A stretch of 64,000 nucleotides of DNA from Candidatus Accumulibacter conexus (GTDB lineage Bacteria; Pseudomonadota; Gammaproteobacteria; Burkholderiales; Rhodocyclaceae): assembly GCA_017592775.1 (NCBI GenBank), contig JAGFNJ010000001.1, positions 1 through 64,000 of the forward strand. Direction: 5' to 3'. The position numbers were made by a program, and so were the translations under genes. The notes under the pieces were generated by a model. It did no database searches, was not told the origin of the DNA, and was given only the letters and a program-made list of their open reading frames with translations. Shown here piece by piece: positions 48,113 to 55,632 of this stretch (its first letter is position 1; each line of letters begins with the position of its first letter).

Positions 48113-49600
48113 ATGACGAGGGCTGAGAAAGCGCTGTCGCCCAGTCGGCAGCTCGTTCGTGGGTCGGCGTGGATGGTCGCGGCCAGATGGGCAACGCGCC
48201 TGATCGGTCTGGTCAGCACCGTCATCCTGGCACGGCTGCTGGCCCCTGAGGACTTTGGCATCGTCGCGATAGCCCTGATTGCAGTCGGTCTGCTGGAGAC
48301 TGTCGGCTATGCCGGTGTCGATCTCGCCCTGATGCGTCCCGGAGCGAACAGCCGCGAGCACTTCGATACGGCCTGGACGATCCAGATCATCCAGGGGTTG
48401 CTGATCGCCGTGCTGCTGGTCGTGGTCGCTCCGTGGGTCGGGCAGTTGTTCTCCGAACCGCGCACGGTCGGCGTCGTGCAGGTGATCGCGCTGCGTCCGC
48501 TGATCAGCGGTTTCGAGAACATTGGCGTCGTCGCCTTCCGCAAGGAGCTCGATTTTGCCAAGGATTTCCGTTTCACCGTCTACACGAAGCTGGCGAACTT
48601 CGCGATCGTCGTCGGCTCGGCGTTCTATCTGGAGAACTATTGGGCGCTGACCATCGGCATGACCAGCGGCAGCGTCATCGCAGTCATCCTGAGCTACCTG
48701 ATGCACCCCTACCGTCCGCGCCTCAGCCTGGTCCATGTGCGTGAAATGTGGGGATTCTCGCAGTGGCTGATCATTTCCCGAGTTGGTAGCTTTCTCAATC
48801 GCAAGACCGATGAGGTGGTCGTCGGCCGCTTGCTCGGCACGAGTGTCATGGGGGGCTACCACGTCGCCAACGAACTGGCGACGATGCCCAGTTCCGAACT
48901 GGTCATGCCCCTGCGTCGCGCGTTGTTTCCGACGCTGTCCAAGGTGGCGGGAGCGCGCGACGAATTCGAGAAGTTGTTCTGTCTGAGCCTTGCGGCGATA
49001 GCCGCACTGTGCTTCTCGGTTGGCTTCGGCCTGATGGCGGTTGCGCCGGAGTTCGTGCCGCTGGTTCTCGGTGACAAGTGGCTCGGGGCGGTCGATGCCA
49101 TGCGTTGGCTGGCGCTTTACGGGGCCTTCTCGTCCCTGATCCTGACGCTCGAGATGCCCTTGTGGGTGATGGGGCGTACCCGCCTGTCAGCGGCGCAAAC
49201 CTGGCTGGAACTCGCCCTGTTGGTGCCGATCGCCTTTCTGGCGGCGCATCTCAAGGGCATGGAGGGTGTGGCGATGGCGCGTGTGGCGGTATCGATTGCG
49301 GTGCTGCCAGTGATGCTGCACTTCGTCTCCTCGTCCTGCATGATCAGGATCGGCAGGCTCTATGGCGCGCTCTGGCGCCCCTGCCTGGCGGGATTGGCAA
49401 TGTACGGCATCCTCGCCGTCCTCGCGCCGCTGGTGGACGCACCCGTTGCGCTGCTTCTCTTGCTGAAAGTGCTTGCCGGGGTGGTGATCTTTTCCAGCGT
49501 GCTGGTCGTTCTCTGGCTCGTTTCCGGCCGCCAGGCGGGCATCGAGGAACAGGCCCTGCGGACGATCGTCAGCCTCGTCGGTCGCCGGTTTCGCGGTTGA
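48113..49600 (+). CDS. Lipopolysaccharide/oligosaccharide flippase (MOP family), second copy
   Basis: The 495-residue polytopic protein, clearly homologous in pattern to the one at 40817 but divergent, contains RLIGLVSTVILARLLAPEDF, VVAFRKELDFAKDFRFTVYT, NRKTDEVVVGRLLGTSVMGG and VAPEFVPLVLGDKWLGAV. Having two WzxC-type flippases in one run of genes suggests either two glycan products or a recently joined locus. It is the last plus-strand gene before the convergent FkbM gene. Confidence 0.88.
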   Translation: MTRAEKALSPSRQLVRGSAWMVAARWATRLIGLVSTVILARLLAPEDFGIVAIALIAVGLLETVGYAGVDLALMRPGANSREHFDTAWTIQIIQGLLIAVLLVVVAPWVGQLFSEPRTVGVVQVIALRPLISGFENIGVVAFRKELDFAKDFRFTVYTKLANFAIVVGSAFYLENYWALTIGMTSGSVIAVILSYLMHPYRPRLSLVHVREMWGFSQWLIISRVGSFLNRKTDEVVVGRLLGTSVMGGYHVANELATMPSSELVMPLRRALFPTLSKVAGARDEFEKLFCLSLAAIAALCFSVGFGLMAVAPEFVPLVLGDKWLGAVDAMRWLALYGAFSSLILTLEMPLWVMGRTRLSAAQTWLELALLVPIAFLAAHLKGMEGVAMARVAVSIAVLPVMLHFVSSSCMIRIGRLYGALWRPCLAGLAMYGILAVLAPLVDAPVALLLLLKVLAGVVIFSSVLVVLWLVSGRQAGIEEQALRTIVSLVGRRFRG

Positions 49601-49616
49601 CCATCTATTACACGGG

Positions 49617-49633
49617 GTTGCTCAAGAAGCAAC
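49617..49633. terminator. Weak hairpin between convergent flippase and FkbM genes
   Basis: A 6-bp stem (GTTGCT / AGCAAC) with a 5-nt loop lies in the 49-bp gap where the plus-strand flippase gene and the minus-strand methyltransferase gene meet. No T-tract is visible; a terminator role is only positional. Confidence 0.25.
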
Positions 49634-49649
49634 AAGCCGGTGCAACACG

Positions 49650-50366
49650 CTATGCTCCCGAACGCCGCATGAAGCAGTTCAGCTCGAGCAAGCCGCCGGT
49701 CTCGATCCGGTTCACCACGGACAGGTTGTAGAGGTCAAAGCCGGCGCTCTGGTAGGTTTCAAGAGACTGGATGTAGTGGGGCATGCCCTCGTAGAGGGGT
49801 CTGACGGACAGTTCGCTCTGCAGGCCCAGAACCCGGTCAAGGGCTCCCGTGGCTCCGCTGAAGACCTCCAGGTCGTAGCCCTGAGTATCCATCTTGAGGA
49901 AGATCCTAGACGATTGGACGTCGCTTAGCTCGGATTCAAGAACCGAATCCAGCCTCCGCACCTCGATCATTTCCCTGCGGACCACATCGCGCCTGTTGAT
50001 GGGCTCCAGCAGGGAACTCATCACTCCGAGGCGGGAGATCACGATCTCCTTCGACTCGGTGGATGAACCGAGAGCCAAGCTGAATCCTCTCCAGCCGGGG
50101 TCGGCCCTGAATCGCTCCTTGAGGATCCTGAACTCCTCCTGCACCGGCTCGAAAGACACGATCAAGCCGGAGTAACCAATGCCCCGCAGCTCGCTCGCGA
50201 ACTGCCCCTGATTGGCGCCCACATCCAGTACACAGTCGATCTGCAACTGGTCGAGCAGCCGGCGGAGGAACATCAGCTCGCTGACGCGGTCTATCGCACC
50301 ATGCGGCAGACTCAATCCTTTCGAGATGCCCCACAGCGCGAAGCCCTTCGCCACATTCTGACCCAC
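49650..50366 (-). CDS. FkbM-family methyltransferase
   Basis: The 238-residue protein is read from GTG 50366, chosen because AGGAGG sits exactly 6 nt upstream and the sequence then begins VGQNVAKGFALWGISKG. It has SAM motif I IDCVLDVGANQGQFASELRG, SFEPVQEEFRILKERF and IFLKMDTQGYDLEVFSGATG, the FkbM family pattern. FkbM enzymes O-methylate hydroxyls, often on sugars, so it may methylate a terminal residue. Its own promoter appears at 50728-50699 with a long leader. It is on the minus strand, convergent with the main locus. Confidence 0.88.
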   Translation of the reverse strand: MGQNVAKGFALWGISKGLSLPHGAIDRVSELMFLRRLLDQLQIDCVLDVGANQGQFASELRGIGYSGLIVSFEPVQEEFRILKERFRADPGWRGFSLALGSSTESKEIVISRLGVMSSLLEPINRRDVVRREMIEVRRLDSVLESELSDVQSSRIFLKMDTQGYDLEVFSGATGALDRVLGLQSELSVRPLYEGMPHYIQSLETYQSAGFDLYNLSVVNRIETGGLLELNCFMRRSGA

Positions 50367-50817
50367 GTTGGTCCTCCTCAAGAAGCAAGATTCGTGCCCG
50401 ATTAGTACCGAAGCTTCATGGCGTGGACCGTCGAATCCGTTCGCGGCCCCGCATGCAGCTGCGCTCAAGACTTGTGCTTCCGCCGTTCCCGGCCCAGCAC
50501 CGTACCAGGTGTCGCCCGGATTCCGCCAGCTGTGGCAACCCGCCGAAGGCGCTCCGGTACCGGGCAGGCTGCCGGCGAGCCTGCGACGCTCGCACGAGAA
50601 GGCGGGGCATGGCAAGGTTTTCGCGGTTGCCCCGGGTCCTGCCTCTCGCGTCGTTGCGGGCAAGGGCCAGAGGATAGGGGAACCAAGCTAGGCGCGGCAG
50701 TATATGGGCCCCGCTGCACGACCGTCAACCGTGAGACTCCTTGAGCCCTGTCCAACTTGGTATGAGCCTGAGCGGCGTACACCTTTGCACTCAGGAATGG
50801 GAGCGAGGGAAAAGGGT
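50367..50817. other. Gap with long predicted leader upstream of the FkbM gene
   Basis: This 451-bp stretch on the upstream side of the FkbM gene has no convincing protein-coding frame. It contains the TTGACG-N18-TATACT promoter (minus strand, 50728-50699) and the AGGAGG ribosome site at 50378-50373. If the promoter is used, the leader is about 326 nt, long enough for a regulatory RNA or an unrecognised small gene. The glycosyltransferase gene that lies upstream ends at 50818. Confidence 0.45.
50699..50728 (-). promoter_or_regulatory. Sigma-70 promoter box for FkbM gene (copy 1 of a repeated 30-nt box)
   Basis: On the minus strand, TTGACG (50728-50723) and TATACT (50704-50699) are separated by 18 bp. 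The whole 30-nt box, spacer included, matches the box at 54371-54400 on the plus strand at 27 of 30 positions; the differences are at box positions 8, 15 and 19. It is an excellent match to sigma-70 hexamers. Confidence 0.65.
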
Positions 50818-52068
50818 TCACGCGCCATTGGCCTGACAGGCCTCAAGCAGGCGGGCCAACTCGGCCGTCCGTTCCCGGCGCGACGCCTGGCGTACGATCT
50901 CGGGTGATGGCGGTGCTGCCGTCGCCTGTCGCAGCGCGGTGACGAAGGCCATGAGCTGGGCGGCGATCGCCTCTGCCGAGTCGAGCGGTGCGACGTGGCT
51001 GACGCCCGCTGCCCGCAACGTTGCCGCGGTGTCGCCGGCAGGATCGGTGAGCGCCAGGATCGGTCGACGGGCACGCAGGTACTCATAAATCTTGGCCGGG
51101 ATCTGTTCGTTGCAGCACGCAGCCTGTAGAACCAGCAGTCCGTCGGCGCGCAGCATCTCTGCGATTGCCGCCCGATAACCCACCGCCGGCAGGCATTCGA
51201 TCCAGTCATCGACCGCATGCTCCCGGGCAAGTCGCGTCAGCATGGCATCATGAACCGCGGCCCGGAAGCGAATCTTGAGCTGTCCCGGTGCAAGCATTCC
51301 CGTCTCTTTCAAGGCCTGCAGAGCTCGCAGCAGTTGCGTCGGGTCGCGCTCCATCGGGTATACCAGTCCGCTGTGCAGCAAGGTCAACTGGCCGGCGTTC
51401 AAGGGTGCGGGTGGGTGGTCCGTGGGTGCCGTGGAGGGGAAGCTCTCTTCGTCGTAGCCATTCTCCAGGACGACGATGCGTGCAGCCGCCTCGGGGTAGC
51501 GCCGGCGATACTCGCGCGCGGCACCCGGCGTCGTGAAGGTACTGAACCTGGCCTCGCGCACCGCCGTGCCCTCTATCTGAATGAAACTCTCCCGGGTACG
51601 CGGGTTCGCCGGATAGCCCTCCTGCGCCATGGGATCGCGGAAATCGGCCAGCCATGGCACTGCCGTCCGCCGATGGAGCTGAGCCGCGATCAGGTGCGCT
51701 GTCGCGATGGGATAGGTAGACCAGATGACATCCGGTCGGTAGTCCCTGATCATGCGCAGACCCGTGCGCACGGCATCGAACCTCCAGCTCACCCATCGGT
51801 CCGGACGTGCCATCCACGCCAGGTGCCTGCCGTGTACAGCGAGATGACGGGAGGTGTCGAGGGCGAAGGCGCGATGGACGACCGTGCCGGCCGGGATTTC
51901 CTGCAGGAGGTCATCGCTCGTCCGTTCGTAGGCGCGGGGATCAGCAGTGACGACCAGGGGCTGCCATCCATATCCCGGGAGGTGTTGCACGAACCGTAGC
52001 GTGCGCTGAATGCCGCTACTGCCTGCCAGGGGTGGAAAATGGTAGGCGATCATCAGGACACGCTTCAT
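50818..52068 (-). CDS. Glycosyltransferase, GT4-like
   Basis: The 416-residue protein has an N-terminal domain MKRVLMIAYHFPPLAGSSGI and IWSTYPIATAHLIAAQLHRR, WLADFRDPMAQEGYP and VVLENGYDEESF. The C-terminal domain has LTLLHSGLVYPMERDPTQLL and IPAKIYEYLRARRPILALTD. This arrangement is typical of EPS-locus GT-B proteins with an N-terminal FPP motif. The start at 52068 gives the canonical N-terminus. It lies between the third AsnB-like gene (upstream, 112-bp gap) and the FkbM gene. Confidence 0.85.
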   Translation of the reverse strand: MKRVLMIAYHFPPLAGSSGIQRTLRFVQHLPGYGWQPLVVTADPRAYERTSDDLLQEIPAGTVVHRAFALDTSRHLAVHGRHLAWMARPDRWVSWRFDAVRTGLRMIRDYRPDVIWSTYPIATAHLIAAQLHRRTAVPWLADFRDPMAQEGYPANPRTRESFIQIEGTAVREARFSTFTTPGAAREYRRRYPEAAARIVVLENGYDEESFPSTAPTDHPPAPLNAGQLTLLHSGLVYPMERDPTQLLRALQALKETGMLAPGQLKIRFRAAVHDAMLTRLAREHAVDDWIECLPAVGYRAAIAEMLRADGLLVLQAACCNEQIPAKIYEYLRARRPILALTDPAGDTAATLRAAGVSHVAPLDSAEAIAAQLMAFVTALRQATAAPPSPEIVRQASRRERTAELARLLEACQANGA

Positions 52069-52180
52069 GGTCGGTTCCTCGGCGACGGTCGTGGGGGCAT
52101 GAACGTTGCCGGTGCAGCCGCCGCGCTGGGCGCGCGACTTGCCCACGGCCCGAACCAGCGCAGTGCCAGCGTCTGCCTCG

Positions 52181-53953
52181 TCAGGCTGCGTTGGCGTTGC
52201 GGCGGAGCCATTGCTCGAGCATGGTGAGGATCCATACCATCTCTCCATAGTAGCCCGGGTGCTGCGGGAGATGCTCGCGCAGAAGCCTGTCGACGAAGTC
52301 GTGGCGGACGATCCCCCGCGTTGCCAGCGTGTCGAGCGAGTCCCGGGCCAGTTCGAGCAGCGCTGGATTGCGCGTTGTCCAGACACCGAACGGCAGCCCG
52401 AAGCCCTTTTTCTTCTTGTTGATGATTTCGTCGGGCAGGAAGCCGCGCAAGGCTTCCTTGAAGAACCAGCGCAGCTTGAAGCGCCGGAGCTTCCAGTCCG
52501 CTGGCAGCGTCATCGAGAAGTCGGTCAGGCGATCGCTGAGCAGCGGGTAGGCGACGGCGATCCCGGCCATCTGCACCGCCCCGCGGACCTTCGGCAGGTC
52601 GCTGTCGGCGAGCGTGTAGCGCCAGTCGTAGGCCAGCATGCGGTTGATCAGGCTGCCGGCCTGGCATTCGTCCCAGGTTGCCTGCATGTGTCGGGCCGGT
52701 TCGTGCACATCGATCCCGGTCAGGAAATCGGCGCTGAGCACCTGCGCCGGATCGAGTTGCATGAGCAGGTTGAAGCTCTGCAGCCGGGCCGGCAGTGTCA
52801 CCCTTGAGTGACGCACGTAGCCGGTCGCCTGCTTCAGGCCGGGGATTCGGCGCAAGGGGCTGCCGTCTGCGCACATCGGTTCGATCGCCTGCCTGATCGC
52901 CTGCGGTACGCTGTGGTAGAACTCGAACAGCCGCTGCATGGCGTAACGGGAGTTGCCACCGAACAACTCGTCGCCGCCGTCGCCCGCCAGCATCCTGCTG
53001 CAGCCATCGCTCTTGGCGACCTGGGCGCAGTAGTAGGCCGGCAGAGCCGACGAGTTCCCGAACGGCTGATCGTGGTGCTGGGCCACGGCCGGGATGCTCG
53101 CCAATAGGTCGGATGGCGTCACGTAGTACTCGTGGTGCTCGCAGCCAAAGTGCCTGGCGGCGATGCGCGCATACTCCATCTCGTCGTAACCTTCGGCGTC
53201 AAAGCCAATCGAATACACCGGCGCCGCCGCGCCGGTGATCTGGCAGAGCATGCCGGCGACCGTCGAGCTGTCGGTGCCGCCCGAGAGAAAGGCGCCGACC
53301 CGTTGCTGCCCGGCGAGCTGTTCGGCAACGCTGTCGCGGATCAGGCTGCGGAACGAGTCGCGTGCGGCATCGAAGGAAGGGCGACGTTGCTCGTCGAAGC
53401 GCAAGGGCCAGTGGCGAATCTCGCGCACGCCCTGGTCATCGACGAGCAGCGCATGCGCTGCCGGCAAGCGCCGTACCTGGCGGAAGATCGTCCGCGGCGC
53501 CGGGATCATGTGAAAGTACAGGTAATCGAAGATTGCTTGCGGGTCGAGTTGCTGGTCGTGCGCCGCGATGCAGTCGGCGCGGTCGGCGAACGCCAGGGTC
53601 TTGCCGTCGGTGAAATAGCACAGGGTCTCGATGGCGAAGCGGTCGACGGCGAGGAAGGTCGACCGACGCACGGTGTCGACGATGACCAGCGCGTAGCCAC
53701 CGCTGATGTGCGAGGTGAGATCGACACCATGTTTGTGCCAACCCGACAGCATTGCGGCAGCAAGACCTGCGGGTGGCGCCGTTTTGGCATCGCTGTGCGC
53801 GCTGTAGCCAGGCGAGCCGATCAGCGAGCAGATGGCGCGATCGTCGCGCGCCACGTGCTCGCCCTGCAGCGCGATCGACCGCATCAGTTCCGGAGACGTT
53901 GCGGAGCCGAGAAGTTCGGTCAGATCCAGGTGGCCGGATAGTCTTGCTTTCAT
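52181..53953 (-). CDS. Asparagine-synthase-like protein lacking the glutaminase cysteine
   Basis: The 590-residue protein begins MKARLSGHLDLTELL. Unlike the paralogues at 26789 and 29953 it has neither the N-terminal Met-Cys-Gly nor the NGEIYN motif. About the first 60 residues are degenerate, although the end of the glutaminase domain (HISGGYALVIVDTVRRSTFL, DRFAIETLCYF) is recognisable. The synthetase domain is complete: FLSGGTDSSTVAGML, MLAGDGGDELFGGNSRY and NKKKKGFGLPFGVW. It may use free ammonia or another amine as nucleophile, as beta-lactam-synthetase-like relatives do, or receive ammonia from a partner. Confidence 0.85.
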   Translation of the reverse strand: MKARLSGHLDLTELLGSATSPELMRSIALQGEHVARDDRAICSLIGSPGYSAHSDAKTAPPAGLAAAMLSGWHKHGVDLTSHISGGYALVIVDTVRRSTFLAVDRFAIETLCYFTDGKTLAFADRADCIAAHDQQLDPQAIFDYLYFHMIPAPRTIFRQVRRLPAAHALLVDDQGVREIRHWPLRFDEQRRPSFDAARDSFRSLIRDSVAEQLAGQQRVGAFLSGGTDSSTVAGMLCQITGAAAPVYSIGFDAEGYDEMEYARIAARHFGCEHHEYYVTPSDLLASIPAVAQHHDQPFGNSSALPAYYCAQVAKSDGCSRMLAGDGGDELFGGNSRYAMQRLFEFYHSVPQAIRQAIEPMCADGSPLRRIPGLKQATGYVRHSRVTLPARLQSFNLLMQLDPAQVLSADFLTGIDVHEPARHMQATWDECQAGSLINRMLAYDWRYTLADSDLPKVRGAVQMAGIAVAYPLLSDRLTDFSMTLPADWKLRRFKLRWFFKEALRGFLPDEIINKKKKGFGLPFGVWTTRNPALLELARDSLDTLATRGIVRHDFVDRLLREHLPQHPGYYGEMVWILTMLEQWLRRNANAA

Positions 53954-54370
53954 TGGTTTCGGGTTCGCCGGGCAGGGTTGGCGGTGTTGTCGGTCGCCCC
54001 GGGAGCCCGATAAGCCGGCAGCGATCGTCTGGCAGTGAGCCATCTCCTCGTTCGCGAAACATGAAACGAACCCCGGGGGCACTTGCCGGAGCCGTCATGC
54101 TCGGGTTTCCGGCTGCGGTCGCCTCGGTCAGCGCTGAATGCTACGCTAAACTGATGCTCCTTGCTGTGCGGGATTTCACTCGTTGCTGCTCTTGCCGATC
54201 GTGTCGCTCACGGCAGCACCGTGGAGTCGATCAATGTTTGCCGGACGAAACGGGTGCGCGCCTGCACGGGGTTCCCGTCTTGCCGCGCGCTCGCCCAGCG
54301 CCCTGCGGAGGCCTGCGGTCCGGTGCGACCGGTCGGCGGTCGATCGGGAAGGTCGCGTCTGCCGCTCGCG

Positions 54371-54400
54371 TTGACGGCCGTGCATCGGTGCCCATATACT
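54371..54400 (+). promoter_or_regulatory. Sigma-70 promoter box (copy 2 of the repeated 30-nt box)
   Basis: TTGACG (54371-54376), an 18-bp spacer and TATACT (54395-54400) face the membrane protein gene at 54565. The predicted transcription start is near 54407, giving a leader of about 158 nt that includes the C7 tract and the 28-bp palindrome. The box matches the minus-strand one at 50728-50699 at 27 of 30 bases. Confidence 0.65.
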
Positions 54401-54461
54401 TTTTCCGGGACAGCCGGCTTTCTTGCCATCCAGCCCCCCCTCCTGCAGGACCAAGGTGCAA

Positions 54462-54489
54462 CGGATCGCAGACGGCCGTCTGCGATCCG
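54462..54489. repeat. Perfect 28-bp palindrome in the leader of the 54565 gene
   Basis: The half site CGGATCGCAGACGG is followed immediately by its exact reverse complement with no spacer. It lies about 55 bp after the predicted start of transcription and 76 bp before the ATG. In RNA it would form a hairpin of up to about 12 bp with a tight loop; in DNA it would suit a dimeric regulator. Confidence 0.9.
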
Positions 54490-54564
54490 GGCGTCGGGTG
54501 GTGGGGAGTCCGCCGGCGCGCGCAGCGGCCTGACGTCATCGGGGTCCTAACCTGTCAGTGAGGA

Positions 54565-55632
54565 ATGCCCATGCTGTCTTTCGGCCGTGCCTGGCGGCGT
54601 TGGTTGCGCCTTGGTTTGCCGCTGATCGTTGTCGCCTTTCTCCTCGGCGCCATGGTCGGTCTGCTCGGACGGTTGCCCGGAGCACCAGGCAACCTCAGGG
54701 AACTCATGTGGCGCGGTGGCAACCCGCTCAACTGGCTGATGTTCGGCCTCTGGATCTGCTGGCTTGGCATCGGTAGTGGACTCATGGCACTGTCCATGCG
54801 GCGGTGGCCCGCAGCCGTCCTGCTGTCACCGCTGCTTGCCGTCGCGGTGAGCGTTACCAGCTTCGCCTTTCTGTGCTTGAGCGTGACCCCGGAAAGCCTG
54901 CACGACATCCTTGGTGTGCCGGTGTGGACACAGAGCGGCTGGCAGGTCGCCCAGACCCTGCCGCCGGCGGCGCAGCAGGCGATTGCCCTGCACCCGCGGC
55001 TGGCGGACTACGTCGAGATGGGTGGCCGCTACATCGGCATCTATGCGCCGATTCCGATCCTGGTCTCGCTCGCCGTCGTTCTGCTCGGCAACTACGTTGC
55101 TTACGGGCGGCGAGCGCCTGGCGGGTTGCCCTTGCTGGCGATATCGATTGGCATGTTGTGGTTGTGCAAGCTGATCGTCGTTGATCATGCGGTGACAAGC
55201 AACGTGGTGGAACTGATTGCACAGAGATCGGCATTTGGCATCCCGGCGATGGTTTGGCTGTACCTGGCACTATTTCTGCTGGCGGTGGGCGCGGCCCTGA
55301 CCTGGGGAAGCATGATCGGGCTGCTGTCGCCACTGCTCGCACTGTTTCTCAGCCTGTTGCTCTTCCCCGTCGGCTTTCTGGCTGCGACACAGGGTCTGGA
55401 GGGGGCAGTCGAGAAGTACGGTCATCGTTTCTCCGCTCTGCAATTCCTGTTGGCGGGCGATCGCGCTGGTGACTGGTCCGTGGCTGCCACGATTGCCGCG
55501 TGGGCCGGCATACAGATTGTCTTCTGTCTGCTGCTTGCGCCGGGTCTGAGACTGGCGATACCGGGGTGGCGACCGGCCGCAGGGGCGGCAGGTCCACCTG
55601 GGCAAGGCAGCGTCGGGGTGCCAGCAGCGTGA
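54565..55632 (+). CDS. Unknown polytopic membrane protein
   Basis: The 355-residue protein has about seven to eight hydrophobic segments (e.g. LGLPLIVVAFLLGAMVGLLG, LLSPLLAVAVSVTSFAFLCL, LLSPLLALFLSLLLFPVGFL). A periplasmic-looking loop at about 115-170 contains VPVWTQSGWQVAQTLPPAAQ and MGGRYIGIYAPIPILV. No family is recognised. It follows a GAGG ribosome site and its stop overlaps the GTG start of the VanZ-acyltransferase gene (GTGA). The two products are therefore probably made together and may act as a complex. Confidence 0.75.
   Translation: MPMLSFGRAWRRWLRLGLPLIVVAFLLGAMVGLLGRLPGAPGNLRELMWRGGNPLNWLMFGLWICWLGIGSGLMALSMRRWPAAVLLSPLLAVAVSVTSFAFLCLSVTPESLHDILGVPVWTQSGWQVAQTLPPAAQQAIALHPRLADYVEMGGRYIGIYAPIPILVSLAVVLLGNYVAYGRRAPGGLPLLAISIGMLWLCKLIVVDHAVTSNVVELIAQRSAFGIPAMVWLYLALFLLAVGAALTWGSMIGLLSPLLALFLSLLLFPVGFLAATQGLEGAVEKYGHRFSALQFLLAGDRAGDWSVAATIAAWAGIQIVFCLLLAPGLRLAIPGWRPAAGAAGPPGQGSVGVPAA

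Larger units (their letters stand above)
53954..54564. other. Divergent intergenic region with promoter box and palindrome
   Basis: This 611-bp gap separates the minus-strand AsnB-like gene and the plus-strand membrane protein gene. No credible gene was seen. It contains the second copy of the 30-nt promoter box (54371-54400), a run of seven C (54434-54440) and a perfect 28-bp palindrome (54462-54489). A frame from ATG 54061 begins like a signal peptide but has no plausible body. Confidence 0.5.

Noticed and set aside
54061-54561. A frame beginning like a signal peptide (MKRTPGALAGAVMLGFPAAV) upstream of the 54565 gene
   Set aside because: The body after the hydrophobic start is Arg/Cys-rich and unlike a secreted protein; the promoter box and palindrome fall inside it.
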